From Nocardiopsis flavescens (GTDB lineage Bacteria > Actinomycetota > Actinomycetes > Streptosporangiales > Streptosporangiaceae), in contig NZ_FQZK01000001.1 in NCBI RefSeq assembly GCF_900141985.1, forward strand, positions 596,003 to 660,002: a DNA stretch of 64,000 nucleotides, written 5' to 3'. Positions 44,219 to 53,075 of the stretch are shown one piece after another. A program made the position numbers and the translations under genes. Under the pieces are notes generated by a model that saw only the letters and a program-made list of their open reading frames with translations, was not told the DNA's origin and did not search any database. Every line of letters begins with the position of its first letter. Within the stretch, counting starts at the first letter, position 1.

Positions 44219-44460
44219 GTGTTCCTTTTCGTGGAGGACTGGAGGAGGCGCCGCGGTCGGCGTCCGACCGCTCCGTCTCTTTGTTCGCGGGGGATGTCGG
44301 CGTGGCCCGCGCAGCGGCCGTTGCCGGGCGGTGCGGCGGATGAGCGGGACCTGGGCGGCGGCCTCGGCGGGACGGCCGCCCGGTCCGGTCGGGGGCCGGT
44401 GGCCACGGGCCGGGCCGCGTGGACGCCGTCCCGGAAGGCGATGGCGTCTTTCGTGCCCAT
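44215..44460 (-). CDS. Possible 81-aa frame coupled to the hydrolase
   Basis: It begins MGTKDAIAFRDGVHAARPVA after a good AAGGAG ribosome-binding site, and its TGA overlaps the hydrolase ATG (ATGA). The first 30 codons have the usual GC-rich third positions, but later codons (CGA, AGA, GGA, ACA) do not and the end is Arg/Pro-rich low-complexity sequence. It may be a decayed gene start or a translated leader rather than a functional protein. Confidence 0.35.
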   Translation of the reverse strand: MGTKDAIAFRDGVHAARPVATGPRPDRAAVPPRPPPRSRSSAAPPGNGRCAGHADIPREQRDGAVGRRPRRLLQSSTKRNT

Positions 44461-45024
44461 CGGGACTCCTTGTGATCGGGATGCGCCCAGCCTCACCGAA
44501 CCGCCGCGATATGGCACGCGGTCTTGCGGTTGTGCAAGGTGCGGGCACGGACTCCGCAACGGAAGACGTGCTCGACGCGGGGCCACGGCTTCGTGCGCCG
44601 CGTCGCGCCCGGGGCGTCACCCCGGCCGGCCTCGCGGTGACGGTCGGGGGTCGGCAGGCTCCCTGTCCCGGTCGGAGAGCGGTCGGCGCCGCGCGGTTGC
44701 CGCTGCCGCCGACACGTGCCGGAGACATCCCCCTGGACGGCCCCGTCGGTGCTCCGCACACGGACGCCTCGCATCCCGTCCCGTGGCGGGAACGGTCGAG
44801 GGCACCCGGCGGCCCTCCCCTCCTCCCCGGCCGTGGCCGCCGACCGGACCCTCCGGGTGATCGGCCCCCTCCCCGCCTCCGGGAAGGCAGGACCGGAGCG
44901 CCGTCGCGGCCTGTCAGCCGCCCGTTCGCCTGCCGGCGGGGGCGGGGCCGCGGTAGCCTCGCGGTGTCCCGCACCGGGGGCCGGGCCGAACGGCCCCGCA
45001 GCGACCACGGCGAGCCGAGAGCGC
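44461..45024. other. Intergenic between divergent genes, no gene recognised
   Basis: GC-rich spacer without recognised domains, RNA genes or clear palindromes. The ribosome-binding site of the kinase-like gene at 45025 is weak. Confidence 0.55.
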
Positions 45025-45843
45025 ATGACCACCCGATTCCACACCCACCACATCGACCTCCGCGACGACGTCGTGGTCAAGCGCTACAGCGCTTGGGGCC
45101 GGGGCGAGCCGCAGCGGGAGTGGACGGCGCTCCAGGTCCTGGACCGGTACGCGCCCGGCCTGGCGCCGTGTCCGCTCCACGCCGAGCTGGACGCCGAGCC
45201 GCCCGCCATCACCATGAGCCGCCTGCCCGGCCGCGTCCTGCGCGGCGAGGACGCCACCGACGCCCACGTCGCCGCGATCGCCCGCGCCCTGAACCGGCTG
45301 CACCGGATCCCCGCCGGGACGGTCACCGCGCTCGCCCCGGCGCCGTGGGGGCCGCGGACGGCCGTGGCCAAGGTCCGCCGGTTCCTCGCGGCCCGCCCCG
45401 ACCCCGGCGAGGACCCCCTCGTGCGCAAGGCCCACGAACAGGGGGCGGCGTGGATGGCCACCACCGACCCCGACCGCCTGCTGGACGCCACCCACCCTCC
45501 CGTCCTGGGTCCGGCCGACGGCAACCACGCCAACCTGCTCTACGACGCGCGGACGGAGCAGGTGCGGCTGGTCGACTGGGAGGACTCCGGGAGCAACGAC
45601 CGGGCCTTCGAACTCGGCGAGCTCACCGAGCACATCTCCCGTCTCGACGGCACCCTGGACCCCGACGCCCTGCTGGCCCGCCTGGACCTGGCCCCCAGGG
45701 AGGCCGAGCGGGTGCGCGGGTTCCGCCGCCTGGTCGCGCTGTGCTGGCTCCTCCAGCTCGGCCCCGCCGGCGCCGCCACCCCGCACAACCCGCCCGGAAC
45801 CGCGCGCCGCGTCGCCGAACGCCTTCTGGCCGTGCTCGGCTGA
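45025..45843 (+). CDS. Aminoglycoside phosphotransferase (APH)-like kinase
   Basis: The 272-aa protein has an APH-type fold. VVKRYSAWGRGEPQREWTAL (about residue 17) holds the ATP-binding Lys and Glu. The catalytic segment is LGPADGNHANLLYD (about 165), where the usual HGD is shifted to ADG and the Asn is kept. VDWEDSGSNDRAFELGEL supplies the metal-binding Asp. The substrate is unknown; many members phosphorylate small alcohols rather than antibiotics. The ATG at 45025 is used. Confidence 0.78.
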   Translation: MTTRFHTHHIDLRDDVVVKRYSAWGRGEPQREWTALQVLDRYAPGLAPCPLHAELDAEPPAITMSRLPGRVLRGEDATDAHVAAIARALNRLHRIPAGTVTALAPAPWGPRTAVAKVRRFLAARPDPGEDPLVRKAHEQGAAWMATTDPDRLLDATHPPVLGPADGNHANLLYDARTEQVRLVDWEDSGSNDRAFELGELTEHISRLDGTLDPDALLARLDLAPREAERVRGFRRLVALCWLLQLGPAGAATPHNPPGTARRVAERLLAVLG

Positions 45844-46113
45844 GGGGCGGTGGGACCGGCCTCGGTGAGGCGGGCGGGCCCGTGGTGGCAAGGCCGTCTG
45901 CCCGTGGTGTTCCCCGGGGGCGCGCCGTGGCCCGGGCGGGCCTCGGTGGGGCGCTGCGGACCTGGAAGCCGGTCCCGGCCGGGGAGGCCGCGTTCGAGGA
46001 GGGCGACGCCGGCGGGGGCCCTCCCCTGGGAGGTGATGGACGCCCGGGCGGCGTACCTCCGCATCCCGGGCGCCGCGGACGGGGTCTCCCTCCGGGGTGT
46101 TCGGCCGCAGGGG

Positions 46114-46419
46114 TCAGACGCGGGGAACGATGAGCATCCAGTCACCGTGCTGGTTCCTGGCACAGCGGTAGGACTCCCCGCCCAGGCGGCGACCGGCCTC
46201 GTTGCACGCGCGCTGGGTCGGGTATTCGCCGATGACCTTCTCCGGCGGTGCGGCGACGATCGGGCCCCGGTCCGCGGCGGTGGGAGCCGGAGCGACCGCG
46301 GTCCGTTCCACGACCACACCCGCCGGTGCGGCGTCGGAGGCCGCTGCGGGTGCGGCGCCGAGCAGGACGCCGCCCGCTCCCAGCAGTGCCGTCAGGACGA
46401 CCACGCGAGACTTCAGCAT
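46114..46419 (-). CDS. Small secreted protein, unknown
   Basis: This 101-aa protein has a Sec signal (VVVLTALLGAGGVLLGAAPAAASD, cleavage near residue 29). The mature part has an Ala/Pro-rich stretch and a C-terminal region with two Cys (TQRACNEAGRRLGGESYRCA), which may form a disulfide. YRCARNQHGDWMLIVPRV ends it. Similar small exported proteins with a C-terminal Cys pair are common in actinobacteria and not understood. The start is the ATG at 46419, overlapping a 16-aa upstream frame in TGATG. Confidence 0.65.
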   Translation of the reverse strand: MLKSRVVVLTALLGAGGVLLGAAPAAASDAAPAGVVVERTAVAPAPTAADRGPIVAAPPEKVIGEYPTQRACNEAGRRLGGESYRCARNQHGDWMLIVPRV

Positions 46420-46469
46420 CAACAGTCCGTTCTCTCAACAGTGTTTGCATCGGTCATCGTGGCACTCAT
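46419..46469 (-). CDS. Possible 16-aa leader peptide upstream of the secreted protein
   Basis: The frame MSATMTDANTVERTDC is preceded by AAAGAG and ends in TGATG, so a ribosome finishing it could restart on the secreted-protein gene. The DNA here is less GC-rich than its surroundings. It may be a translational control element; evidence is positional only. Confidence 0.35.
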   Translation of the reverse strand: MSATMTDANTVERTDC

Positions 46470-46970
46470 GATCTCTTTGTGGTGAAAAACGGCCATGTGC
46501 GGCCAAAGATGTAATCCCCGGCCACCAGGGCGTTCCAGGCACGGAGGCGGACACCCCGTCGTGTCACGCACGACCACGGCGTCGGGTGCGCGGCCAGGCC
46601 CCACCCCGTGTCCGCGGCATCCCGGAACCCCCCGGGGTCGACGGCCCGGGCGCATGCTCCGGGGCGGGCGAACGCCCCTTCAAGAATTCCTCGCGGCGTC
46701 ATCGGACGCCGCCGGCCACGTGTCCGTCCGGCGCGGCCCTCGGGAACGCGGCCCCCGGCGGCGTGACCGGTTCCGGTCAGCGGGGAATGCCACGCGCACA
46801 CCTGCCCGGATCCGGTGACGGCGCCCTCTGCCAGGAAGAACACGCCTCCGCTTCTACCTCCACCGCTCTGGGGGCCGCTGGGGCTTTTGCGCCATCGATG
46901 ACATGATCGGTCACACAACGGCAGCGCACGAACCCGCTGCGTCCCCCATCACCGCCCCGGGAGGATCCCC
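46470..46970. other. Intergenic, no gene recognised
   Basis: A partly AT-richer gap before the toxin island. A leftward frame covering 46466-46918 has no recognisable domain and was not accepted. Confidence 0.5.
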
Positions 46971-47348
46971 GTGTCCACATGGAACATCCGGCCCCCCGAG
47001 GTCGGCGCAATCCTGGGCACCGTTTCCGGACACGTCGGAGACGAAGAAGGAACCGAAGGACTCACCGGCCACCTGACGTCCCTGGAAGGACACCTGGCCG
47101 ACGCCGCTTCCGGAGCCCACAGCCCACCGATCGAGATGGCGCTGGGTGAGTTCGCAGGGCACTTCTTCGCAGAGGTCGGCGACATGGTCGCCCTCACCAC
47201 CAGCGCGGTCACCGGGGCCGGCGAGGCCACCACGCACTACGTCAACGGCGACCTCGACATGGCGGCCGAAGCCCAGGCCAACGCCGGGAAGACCTTCACC
47301 CCCGTGGACGGCAACGGGAACGGCGGAGACCTTCCTTCCGCTTTCTGA
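46971..47348 (+). CDS. DUF6507/WXG100-like small protein, toxin partner
   Basis: The 125-aa acidic, helical protein begins MSTWNIRPPEVGAILGTVSG, like the DUF6507 proteins that occur beside actinobacterial type VII secretion-type toxins. STWNI at the start and MALGEFAGHFFAEVGDMVAL in the middle suggest two helices in a WXG100-like hairpin. It has no signal peptide, consistent with type VII export. GGGAGGATC precedes the GTG at 46971. It lies 44 nt before the toxin gene and is probably its secretion partner or chaperone. Confidence 0.65.
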   Translation: MSTWNIRPPEVGAILGTVSGHVGDEEGTEGLTGHLTSLEGHLADAASGAHSPPIEMALGEFAGHFFAEVGDMVALTTSAVTGAGEATTHYVNGDLDMAAEAQANAGKTFTPVDGNGNGGDLPSAF

Positions 47349-47392
47349 CCCCTCGCCCCCGTTCTTTCCGACCCCCGCGTGGAGACCCCCCT

Positions 47393-49949
47393 GTGAGCGA
47401 CGGCCTCATCGACCCGGACGCCATTCCCCTCCCCGAGGCGAACGTCTACGAACTCCAGAGCGCCGCCGCCGGGATGAAGGCCGACGGCGAGGGCATCTCC
47501 CAGGCCGGAGCGGACATCTCCTCCTCCTGGGCCGGCCTCCAAGGGGTCTACAGCGCCCCGGAGGCCGAGACGCTCTTCGTCGCCGTGGACCCGGTCCCCA
47601 CCAAGGGCGAGGACACCGACCAGGCCCTGAACACCGCAGCCCGCGCGCTGGAGGACTTCGCCGAAACCGCACAGCGCATCCGCGGCGAACTGATCGCGCT
47701 GCGCGCCCAGGCACGCGAACTGGTCGCCGAGATCAGGAGCGACGAGGACTGGAACAGCAGCGAGCACCCCTTCGACTTCGTGAGCGAGAAGGGGAGGGAG
47801 CACGACGGCCTGCTCGGCAAGGTGAACGCCCTGGTCCAGGAGTACCAGCAGGCCGAACGGGACTGCGCCAACACGATCACCCGGACCTTCGGCGGCACCA
47901 CCTTCATCGGAGGCGACCTCGAAGGCACCGCACAGCCCGCCCCGGGGAGGTCCTCTACGGCTTCGACGAACCGCTGGAGAACGTCGCGACCCCGTGGGGC
48001 ACCCCGCAGGGCACCGACTACTACTGGACCATGGACGCCGCCCTGGCCGCGTGGGACGTGGTACGCGGCGGGGCCGAGGACCTCGGCGGCATGGTCGGAG
48101 CGTACGGGGATCCCGGCTGGTTCACCGGGGACTGGGGGCCAACGCCGAGGCCTACTGGGGCGACGCACTGGTCGGCATGGGCGCCTGGGCCGGTGTCTAC
48201 AACCCGCAGACCGACGACTGGGTGGGAGGCTTCAGGGAGGGCGTCGAGGTCTACACCAACGCCCGCCTGGACGCGGTGCACGGGTTCTTCCCGTGGACGG
48301 AGCTGGAGGAGCGTCCCGGCTACGCCTTCGGCACGCTGGGCACGAACGCGGCACTCATCGGTGCCGGGGTGGCGCTGACCGCCACCGGCGCCGGCGCGGT
48401 CGTGGGCGTGCCCCTGACGGTCAGCCGCGTGATGCGGATCTTCGGCGGCGTCGGCGACGGAAGCGGGCCCCACCTGTCGGGGGATGACGGCGCCGAGAGC
48501 GGGCGGGACCGCAACGGCTCCGGCTCCGGTGTTCACGGCAACGGTGCGCACTCCTCTTCTCCCTCCGCTCCCGGGGAGGGGGCCTTCTCCTCCGACGGGG
48601 AGTGGGCGCCCTCCGATATCGAGGACATGAACACCGCCCTGTCCGACCTGGAGGCAGCGCACGGTCCACCCCCCGCGCCGGAACGGGGGCCGGACGCACG
48701 GCCCGAGAACCCGGCTCCAGAGCCCCGGCCCGAGCCCGTGGTACCGGACCGTTCCCCGGACACGGCCACCACTGACGATGCCCCACAGCAGCACACCGGC
48801 CAAGAACAGAAACCGGACCCGACCGCCCAGGAGATCGACCAGGCCTTCGCGGAGATGGCTCGGGACAACGAAGACCTCGCCGACCGGATGGACCGCCAGG
48901 ACGGCGGACGGATGGCCGACCTCGATCCGGACGCGGCCTGGACCATCAACCCCGCCCAGACCACCACAGGAGGCGGTGACGGCCCCGAAGACGGATCCCG
49001 GATCCCCGTCACCCCCGACGGCGCCGAACTACGGGCGGACGACGAGGTCACCGACAACACCGACAACGGCGGCCCCGCACCACAGCCGGACCGCGACGAG
49101 AACCCCGTCACCATCCGCGAAACCGAGGAACCGGACGCCGGTGGGTCCTCCTCTGGAGGTCCGCCTGAACCTCCCCGCCCACCGGGCCCCGGTCCCGACA
49201 ACGGCGACCCAGAGTCGATCGACCCGGATGGAACGTCTGAGATCCAGGAGCTCTCTTCGATCTCAGAGAGAAGCAGTGGGTCCGGATTCTCCATTAGGAG
49301 GGACGACAGTGGAAACCTGGATCCGAACGATCCGGAACTGAGAATCGAAGATGTCAGAAGCAGCCTGGACGAACTCGACCTGAGCGAGAGCCAGAAAGAC
49401 AAGATCATAAGAAAACTACAGGAAACCCTCACTGGAGAAGGTCGGCAGGTCACACAGATCATCCAATCGGGCAAACTCAACGCAGCAGACAGTTTCAGTG
49501 ATTTGCTGGCCAAATTCGGGTCCAGCAAGGATCACAAATTCAGGGGTGCGGCAGCTGAACTCCGGTTCGCATACGACCTGGTACTGGAAGGGCGTTCGGC
49601 AAGGGACATCGAGTTCCCGCCAAACTCGGGAGTTCCAGGAGATGATGTTGACGTCGTCATCAAGTCCGAAACCAGGGAGAATCAGTTCTCTTACCAGATC
49701 AAAGATGTGGAAAGTAAGAATGGAGTCAGGAAATTTTACAACACCGTCGTCGACCAGCTTTCAGGACCGACGGCAGATGGAACCAGGAGGGTCGGCATAT
49801 TTGAGGTCAATCAGTCGATCAACGAACTCCCCGAAGCCATGGTGCGCAGGTTGAGCGACAGGTCGATGAGTTCCGGAGTAGCATTCAGGCTATACTTCAC
49901 GGATGGCGTGATGACAGTTCCACCTGACACCCAGATCTACCCGGAGTAG
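47393..49949 (+). pseudogene. Polymorphic toxin with PD-(D/E)XK-like C-terminal domain, two frameshifts
   Basis: The frame starts at a GTG (47393). It breaks at a run of four G (47944-47947) and again at five G (48134-48138). Adding one G in each gives one continuous 852-aa protein ending at the TAG at 49947-49949. Residues 1-190 are a WXG/LXG-like helical secretion domain (MSDGLIDPDAIPLPEANVYE). A central region is rich in Pro, Asp, Glu and Gly. The last ~140 residues look like a nuclease fold, with Glu723, Asp752/754 and Gln769-x-Lys771 (SYQIKDVES). G+C drops here (53% over 49321-49380), a sign of swapped toxin tips. Two G-run errors in one gene suggest sequencing slips, but decay is possible. 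Confidence 0.72.
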
Positions 49950-49953
49950 GAAA

Positions 49954-50613
49954 ATGACGCGATTGCTGAGCTCTCCAGAGACCACTGCAGCATGGAACTG
50001 GGAGATCGAGACGGAAAGCGATGGAGAGAACGGCAATCTTGGGCGCGGCGCCCGTGCGGCGCTCTCCATGGCAGAAATTCTCAAAAAACACGGACTGCTG
50101 GATCTGTCTCAGATGATGGTCTCGTGGCACCGGGCAGGAGTCGGGCCCATTGGATTTCGATCTCTCATCTCGATGCACGAAGGTGCGAGCACCTCTCCGG
50201 ATGATCTGGTGCAGATGATTTCAGCGAGCCGACCGGCCGGGTACACGGATGCTCTCGCCGGTCAACTCGAACTCCTAGGCCCCGGAGTATGGATAAACAA
50301 CGAAGGCCATACCAAGCGGGAGCAAAAGCTGATTGGCGCCTTCTTGTCCATGGACGAGTTCGCGGTCTGGGGCACACTTTGGGTCATGCACGACATCTGG
50401 TCCTATTATGATTTCTCCGGGCAGCCGCACCCTGAGGTCTACAACAACAACGCGCCGCGCCTGGCCTCCGTTCTCAAGGAAATCGAAACCTCGCTGGACG
50501 TTGAGATCGAGGAGGGTGAACCCACCTACTTCGCAACGCCGGAAAAATATGGGATTCTGACTCCCACCACTGAAGCAGAAGGCCTCGGTTTCGATGCGAC
50601 AGACCGGCTCTGA
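49954..50613 (+). CDS. Candidate immunity protein for the toxin
   Basis: The 219-aa protein begins MTRLLSSPETTAAWNWEIET, four bases after the toxin stop, with GGAGTAGG as ribosome-binding site. It is acidic, with no signal or membrane segment, and its DNA is unusually AT-rich, like the toxin tip. WGTLWVMHDIWSYYDFSG and LASVLKEIETSLDVEIEEGE are predicted helices. I recognise no named family; position, size and composition make it the expected immunity protein that blocks the adjacent nuclease. Confidence 0.65.
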   Translation: MTRLLSSPETTAAWNWEIETESDGENGNLGRGARAALSMAEILKKHGLLDLSQMMVSWHRAGVGPIGFRSLISMHEGASTSPDDLVQMISASRPAGYTDALAGQLELLGPGVWINNEGHTKREQKLIGAFLSMDEFAVWGTLWVMHDIWSYYDFSGQPHPEVYNNNAPRLASVLKEIETSLDVEIEEGEPTYFATPEKYGILTPTTEAEGLGFDATDRL

Positions 50614-50715
50614 ATCACGTGACAGCAAAAGGTGCGCGCGACGTGAAAGCTCACCGCAGCGGATCGCGTGAGGTGGGTCTCGCTGTGACCGATCGCTTTC
50701 GACGCGAGGACCCGT

Positions 50716-52140
50716 ATGACCCATGATGTCGTCGCTCTGCTCGACAGGGCGCCCACCCTGCGCGGTATGACACGTGCCCTGGTCCACGCAGGCCCGGAGC
50801 TGCGCGTGCGCCCGGTCGCGGACGGGGCACTCGTTCAGCTCCGGGACGGCACCGGCCGGATGGTCGCCGCGGTCCAGGCCGCGCAGCGGCTCTCCTCCCG
50901 TACCGAGGTCGGCCGGCTCCTGGCGCCCGGCCTGGGCCCCGCACTGCCCGCACAGCCCTACTGGGTGGAGGCCAGGGGCGCCCGTACCGGCGCCCGGGGG
51001 CCGGACACCCGCGAGATCGTGCGCAGGTTCGCCGATGCCCTGGTCGAGCAGTTCGGCGGCGTCGTCTGGTCGCCCGAGACCACTCCGGAATGGGACGACC
51101 CGCTGCTCACCGGGGCCACCGAGCACCCCGCCGTCACCCTCACCACGACCGGAGTCGCCGTCGCCGTCCAGGACCGCCCCGTGGTGGCCATGGACGCCTG
51201 GATGGTCGACGCCCTGTACACGCACGCCCATGCACGGCGCGCCTTCCAACTGGTCACTCCCTCCACCTCACGCCTCACCCACATCCTGCGGTCGGCGCTG
51301 ACCGGTCCCCTCACCCGCTGGGTGGTGCGCACCCCCCGGGGCGATTACCGGGACGGCTTCTCCGGCGCACCGTTGGCCTGGCACGAGGACATGGGTTTCG
51401 TCCGTGCGGAGGGGGCACCGGACGACAGGTGGACCGAGGCGCGGGAAAACGACCCGGACGAGCGGTCCGTCCTCTTGGTGGACCTGAGCGTGATCCGTCC
51501 TCCGGAACAGGGCCTTGTCCTGGGTACCGGCCTGGAGACACTGGGCCGGGGCTTGACGGGGACTCTTCCCACCGTGTGGGGCACGAGCGAGCCCGCTCCC
51601 TTGGCGTGGAGCCCCGAGGACCTCACCGGGCTGGCACGTCGCCGGGCCCCCAAAGCGACCTGGACGGTCTTCAACGGCCCCACCGGCCAGGGCGAAGGCT
51701 CACGGGTGTTCACCGGCACCCTGCGCGTGAGCCGTGTTCCCGAAGGGGTCCGAGAGGACGTCGCCCTGGCGGTGGGCGCTCCCGAGGACACCGCCTGCGC
51801 CCCGGACTCCCTCATTCCCCTGGTCGAGCAGCTGGCCGAGGAGGGCGACCTCCATCGCCTCACCGTGCACCGCACCCGGGGAAGGCCGGACCTGACCCAC
51901 ACGGCGGGCACGGCCGCGCCGGTCATTCCGATGGGGCTGGGGATCGGTCCCGCCGCGACGACCGGGCTGGGGGTCGACCACGTCCTGTCGGCGCCGGTGC
52001 GGGGTATCCCGTTCGGGCCGCCGACGGCCCCTTCCGTCTGGTACGCCATCGGCGAAGGAACCGCCCCTGCCGACCTGGCGGTCCAGCGGAGCCTGCTCGA
52101 CCACCTGCGCCCCGGGGGTATCGGGCCCGAACGCCGGTAG
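50716..52140 (+). CDS. DUF6177 family protein
   Basis: The 474-aa protein matches DUF6177, found beside type VII-like toxin genes of actinobacteria. MTHDVVALLDRAPTLRGMTR begins it. VEQFGGVVWSPETTPEWDDP, ALTGPLTRWVVRTPRGDYRD and VVAMDAWMVDALYTHAHARR are conserved-looking blocks. No catalytic motif or signal is seen, and its role (assembly or secretion accessory) is unknown. GC content returns to normal here. GAGGACC precedes the ATG. Transcription converges with the TetR gene at a hairpin. Confidence 0.78.
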   Translation: MTHDVVALLDRAPTLRGMTRALVHAGPELRVRPVADGALVQLRDGTGRMVAAVQAAQRLSSRTEVGRLLAPGLGPALPAQPYWVEARGARTGARGPDTREIVRRFADALVEQFGGVVWSPETTPEWDDPLLTGATEHPAVTLTTTGVAVAVQDRPVVAMDAWMVDALYTHAHARRAFQLVTPSTSRLTHILRSALTGPLTRWVVRTPRGDYRDGFSGAPLAWHEDMGFVRAEGAPDDRWTEARENDPDERSVLLVDLSVIRPPEQGLVLGTGLETLGRGLTGTLPTVWGTSEPAPLAWSPEDLTGLARRRAPKATWTVFNGPTGQGEGSRVFTGTLRVSRVPEGVREDVALAVGAPEDTACAPDSLIPLVEQLAEEGDLHRLTVHRTRGRPDLTHTAGTAAPVIPMGLGIGPAATTGLGVDHVLSAPVRGIPFGPPTAPSVWYAIGEGTAPADLAVQRSLLDHLRPGGIGPERR

Positions 52141-52361
52141 GGACCGACGGAACCCCTGCGGCCCGCCTCTCGCGCCGGACACGGCGCCACGGGGGACGGG
52201 ACGGCACGCCGGAAGGTCCGGGGGCTCTGGTTTCGGAAGACCCCCGTATCCGATCGGCTTCCGGCACGACCCCGGCACAGCGCCGGGGCGGGCGGGGCGA
52301 ATCCGCTTCCGGCGTCAGCGGACCGCCACGGGTGCCCCGTGCGCCGGAGGACACGCCGGCG

Positions 52362-52383
52362 GGACCGGCCGTCCGGCCGGTCC
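52362..52383. terminator. Bidirectional terminator between DUF6177 and tetR
   Basis: GGACCGGCC (52362-52370) and GGCCGGTCC (52375-52383) form a perfect 9-bp stem with a 4-nt loop. Confidence 0.55.
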
Positions 52384-52396
52384 GGGGCGCGGTGGT

Positions 52397-52975
52397 CTAC
52401 GACGCGCGCTTCTCGCCCTCGGAGGCCGCCAGCGAGGCGATGAAGCGCTCGGCCGCGGCGTCGACCTCGGCGGTCGGGGTCAGCAGCCTCTGCAGCAGGA
52501 GGCCCCGCAGGCACGCGGTCGCGATGAGGCTCCGCTGCCCGGCCTCGGCCGCCGTGGCGCCCTCGCGCAGAGCCGCCGCTTCGAGCAGGTTCGCCAGGCC
52601 GTCGATGTCGACGACGAGTTCCTGGAAGGCGTCGCGTTCGTAGACCGCGAGTCCGACCAGGTGGAAGAAGGCGTGGGTGCGGTCCTCGTGCGCGGGGTCG
52701 GAGTAGAAGGTCCAGATCGCCCTGCACAGGGCCGCGAACCCGAGTTCGTCGCCGGTCGCGGCGATGAGGACGTTGTCGCGGCGGCGCGCCTCCAGCAGCA
52801 CGGCGCGCAGCAGGCCCGGCCGCGACCCGAAGTGGTACGTCAGCAGCGTGTGGTGCACGCCGAGGCGCTCGGCCACCTGGCGCATCGACAGGTTCGGGCC
52901 GGGGCCGTTCTCGCCGAACTCGTCGAACAGCGCCTTCAGGAGGCGCTGCCTCCCCTCCCCCACCGGCGATCTCAC
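52397..52975 (-). CDS. TetR-family transcriptional regulator
   Basis: The 192-aa protein has an N-terminal helix-turn-helix (MRQVAERLGVHHTLLTYHFG, about residues 30-50) and a helical ligand domain with no close relatives recognised. The GTG at 52975 is chosen because CGGAGG is spaced 5 nt before it. It is divergent from the amidohydrolase/esterase operon. Two copies of an inverted-repeat element occupy the shared promoter, so it should repress both genes and itself. Confidence 0.9.
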   Translation of the reverse strand: MRSPVGEGRQRLLKALFDEFGENGPGPNLSMRQVAERLGVHHTLLTYHFGSRPGLLRAVLLEARRRDNVLIAATGDELGFAALCRAIWTFYSDPAHEDRTHAFFHLVGLAVYERDAFQELVVDIDGLANLLEAAALREGATAAEAGQRSLIATACLRGLLLQRLLTPTAEVDAAAERFIASLAASEGEKRAS

Positions 52976-52993
52976 GTTGCCTCCGTTGACAGT

Positions 52994-53050
52994 TTCACCA
53001 CTGTTGAGTACGTTACCGCATATCCAATTCACCACTGTTGAGTACAGTGG
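52994..53050. promoter_or_regulatory. Duplicated TetR operator in the divergent promoter
   Basis: TTCACCACTGTTGAGTAC occurs at 52994-53011 and 53028-53045, 34 bp apart. The second lies within CCACTGTTGAGTACAGTGG (53032-53050), a perfect inverted repeat with 7-bp arms (CCACTGT/ACAGTGG); the first has one imperfect arm. This arrangement is typical of a TetR regulator's paired operator. Confidence 0.85.
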
Positions 53051-53075
53051 CCGACGGCTGTCAGGAGGGGGTCCG

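Noticed and set aside
46466..46918. A 150-aa leftward frame
   Set aside because: No ribosome-binding site, biased low-complexity composition and no domain.
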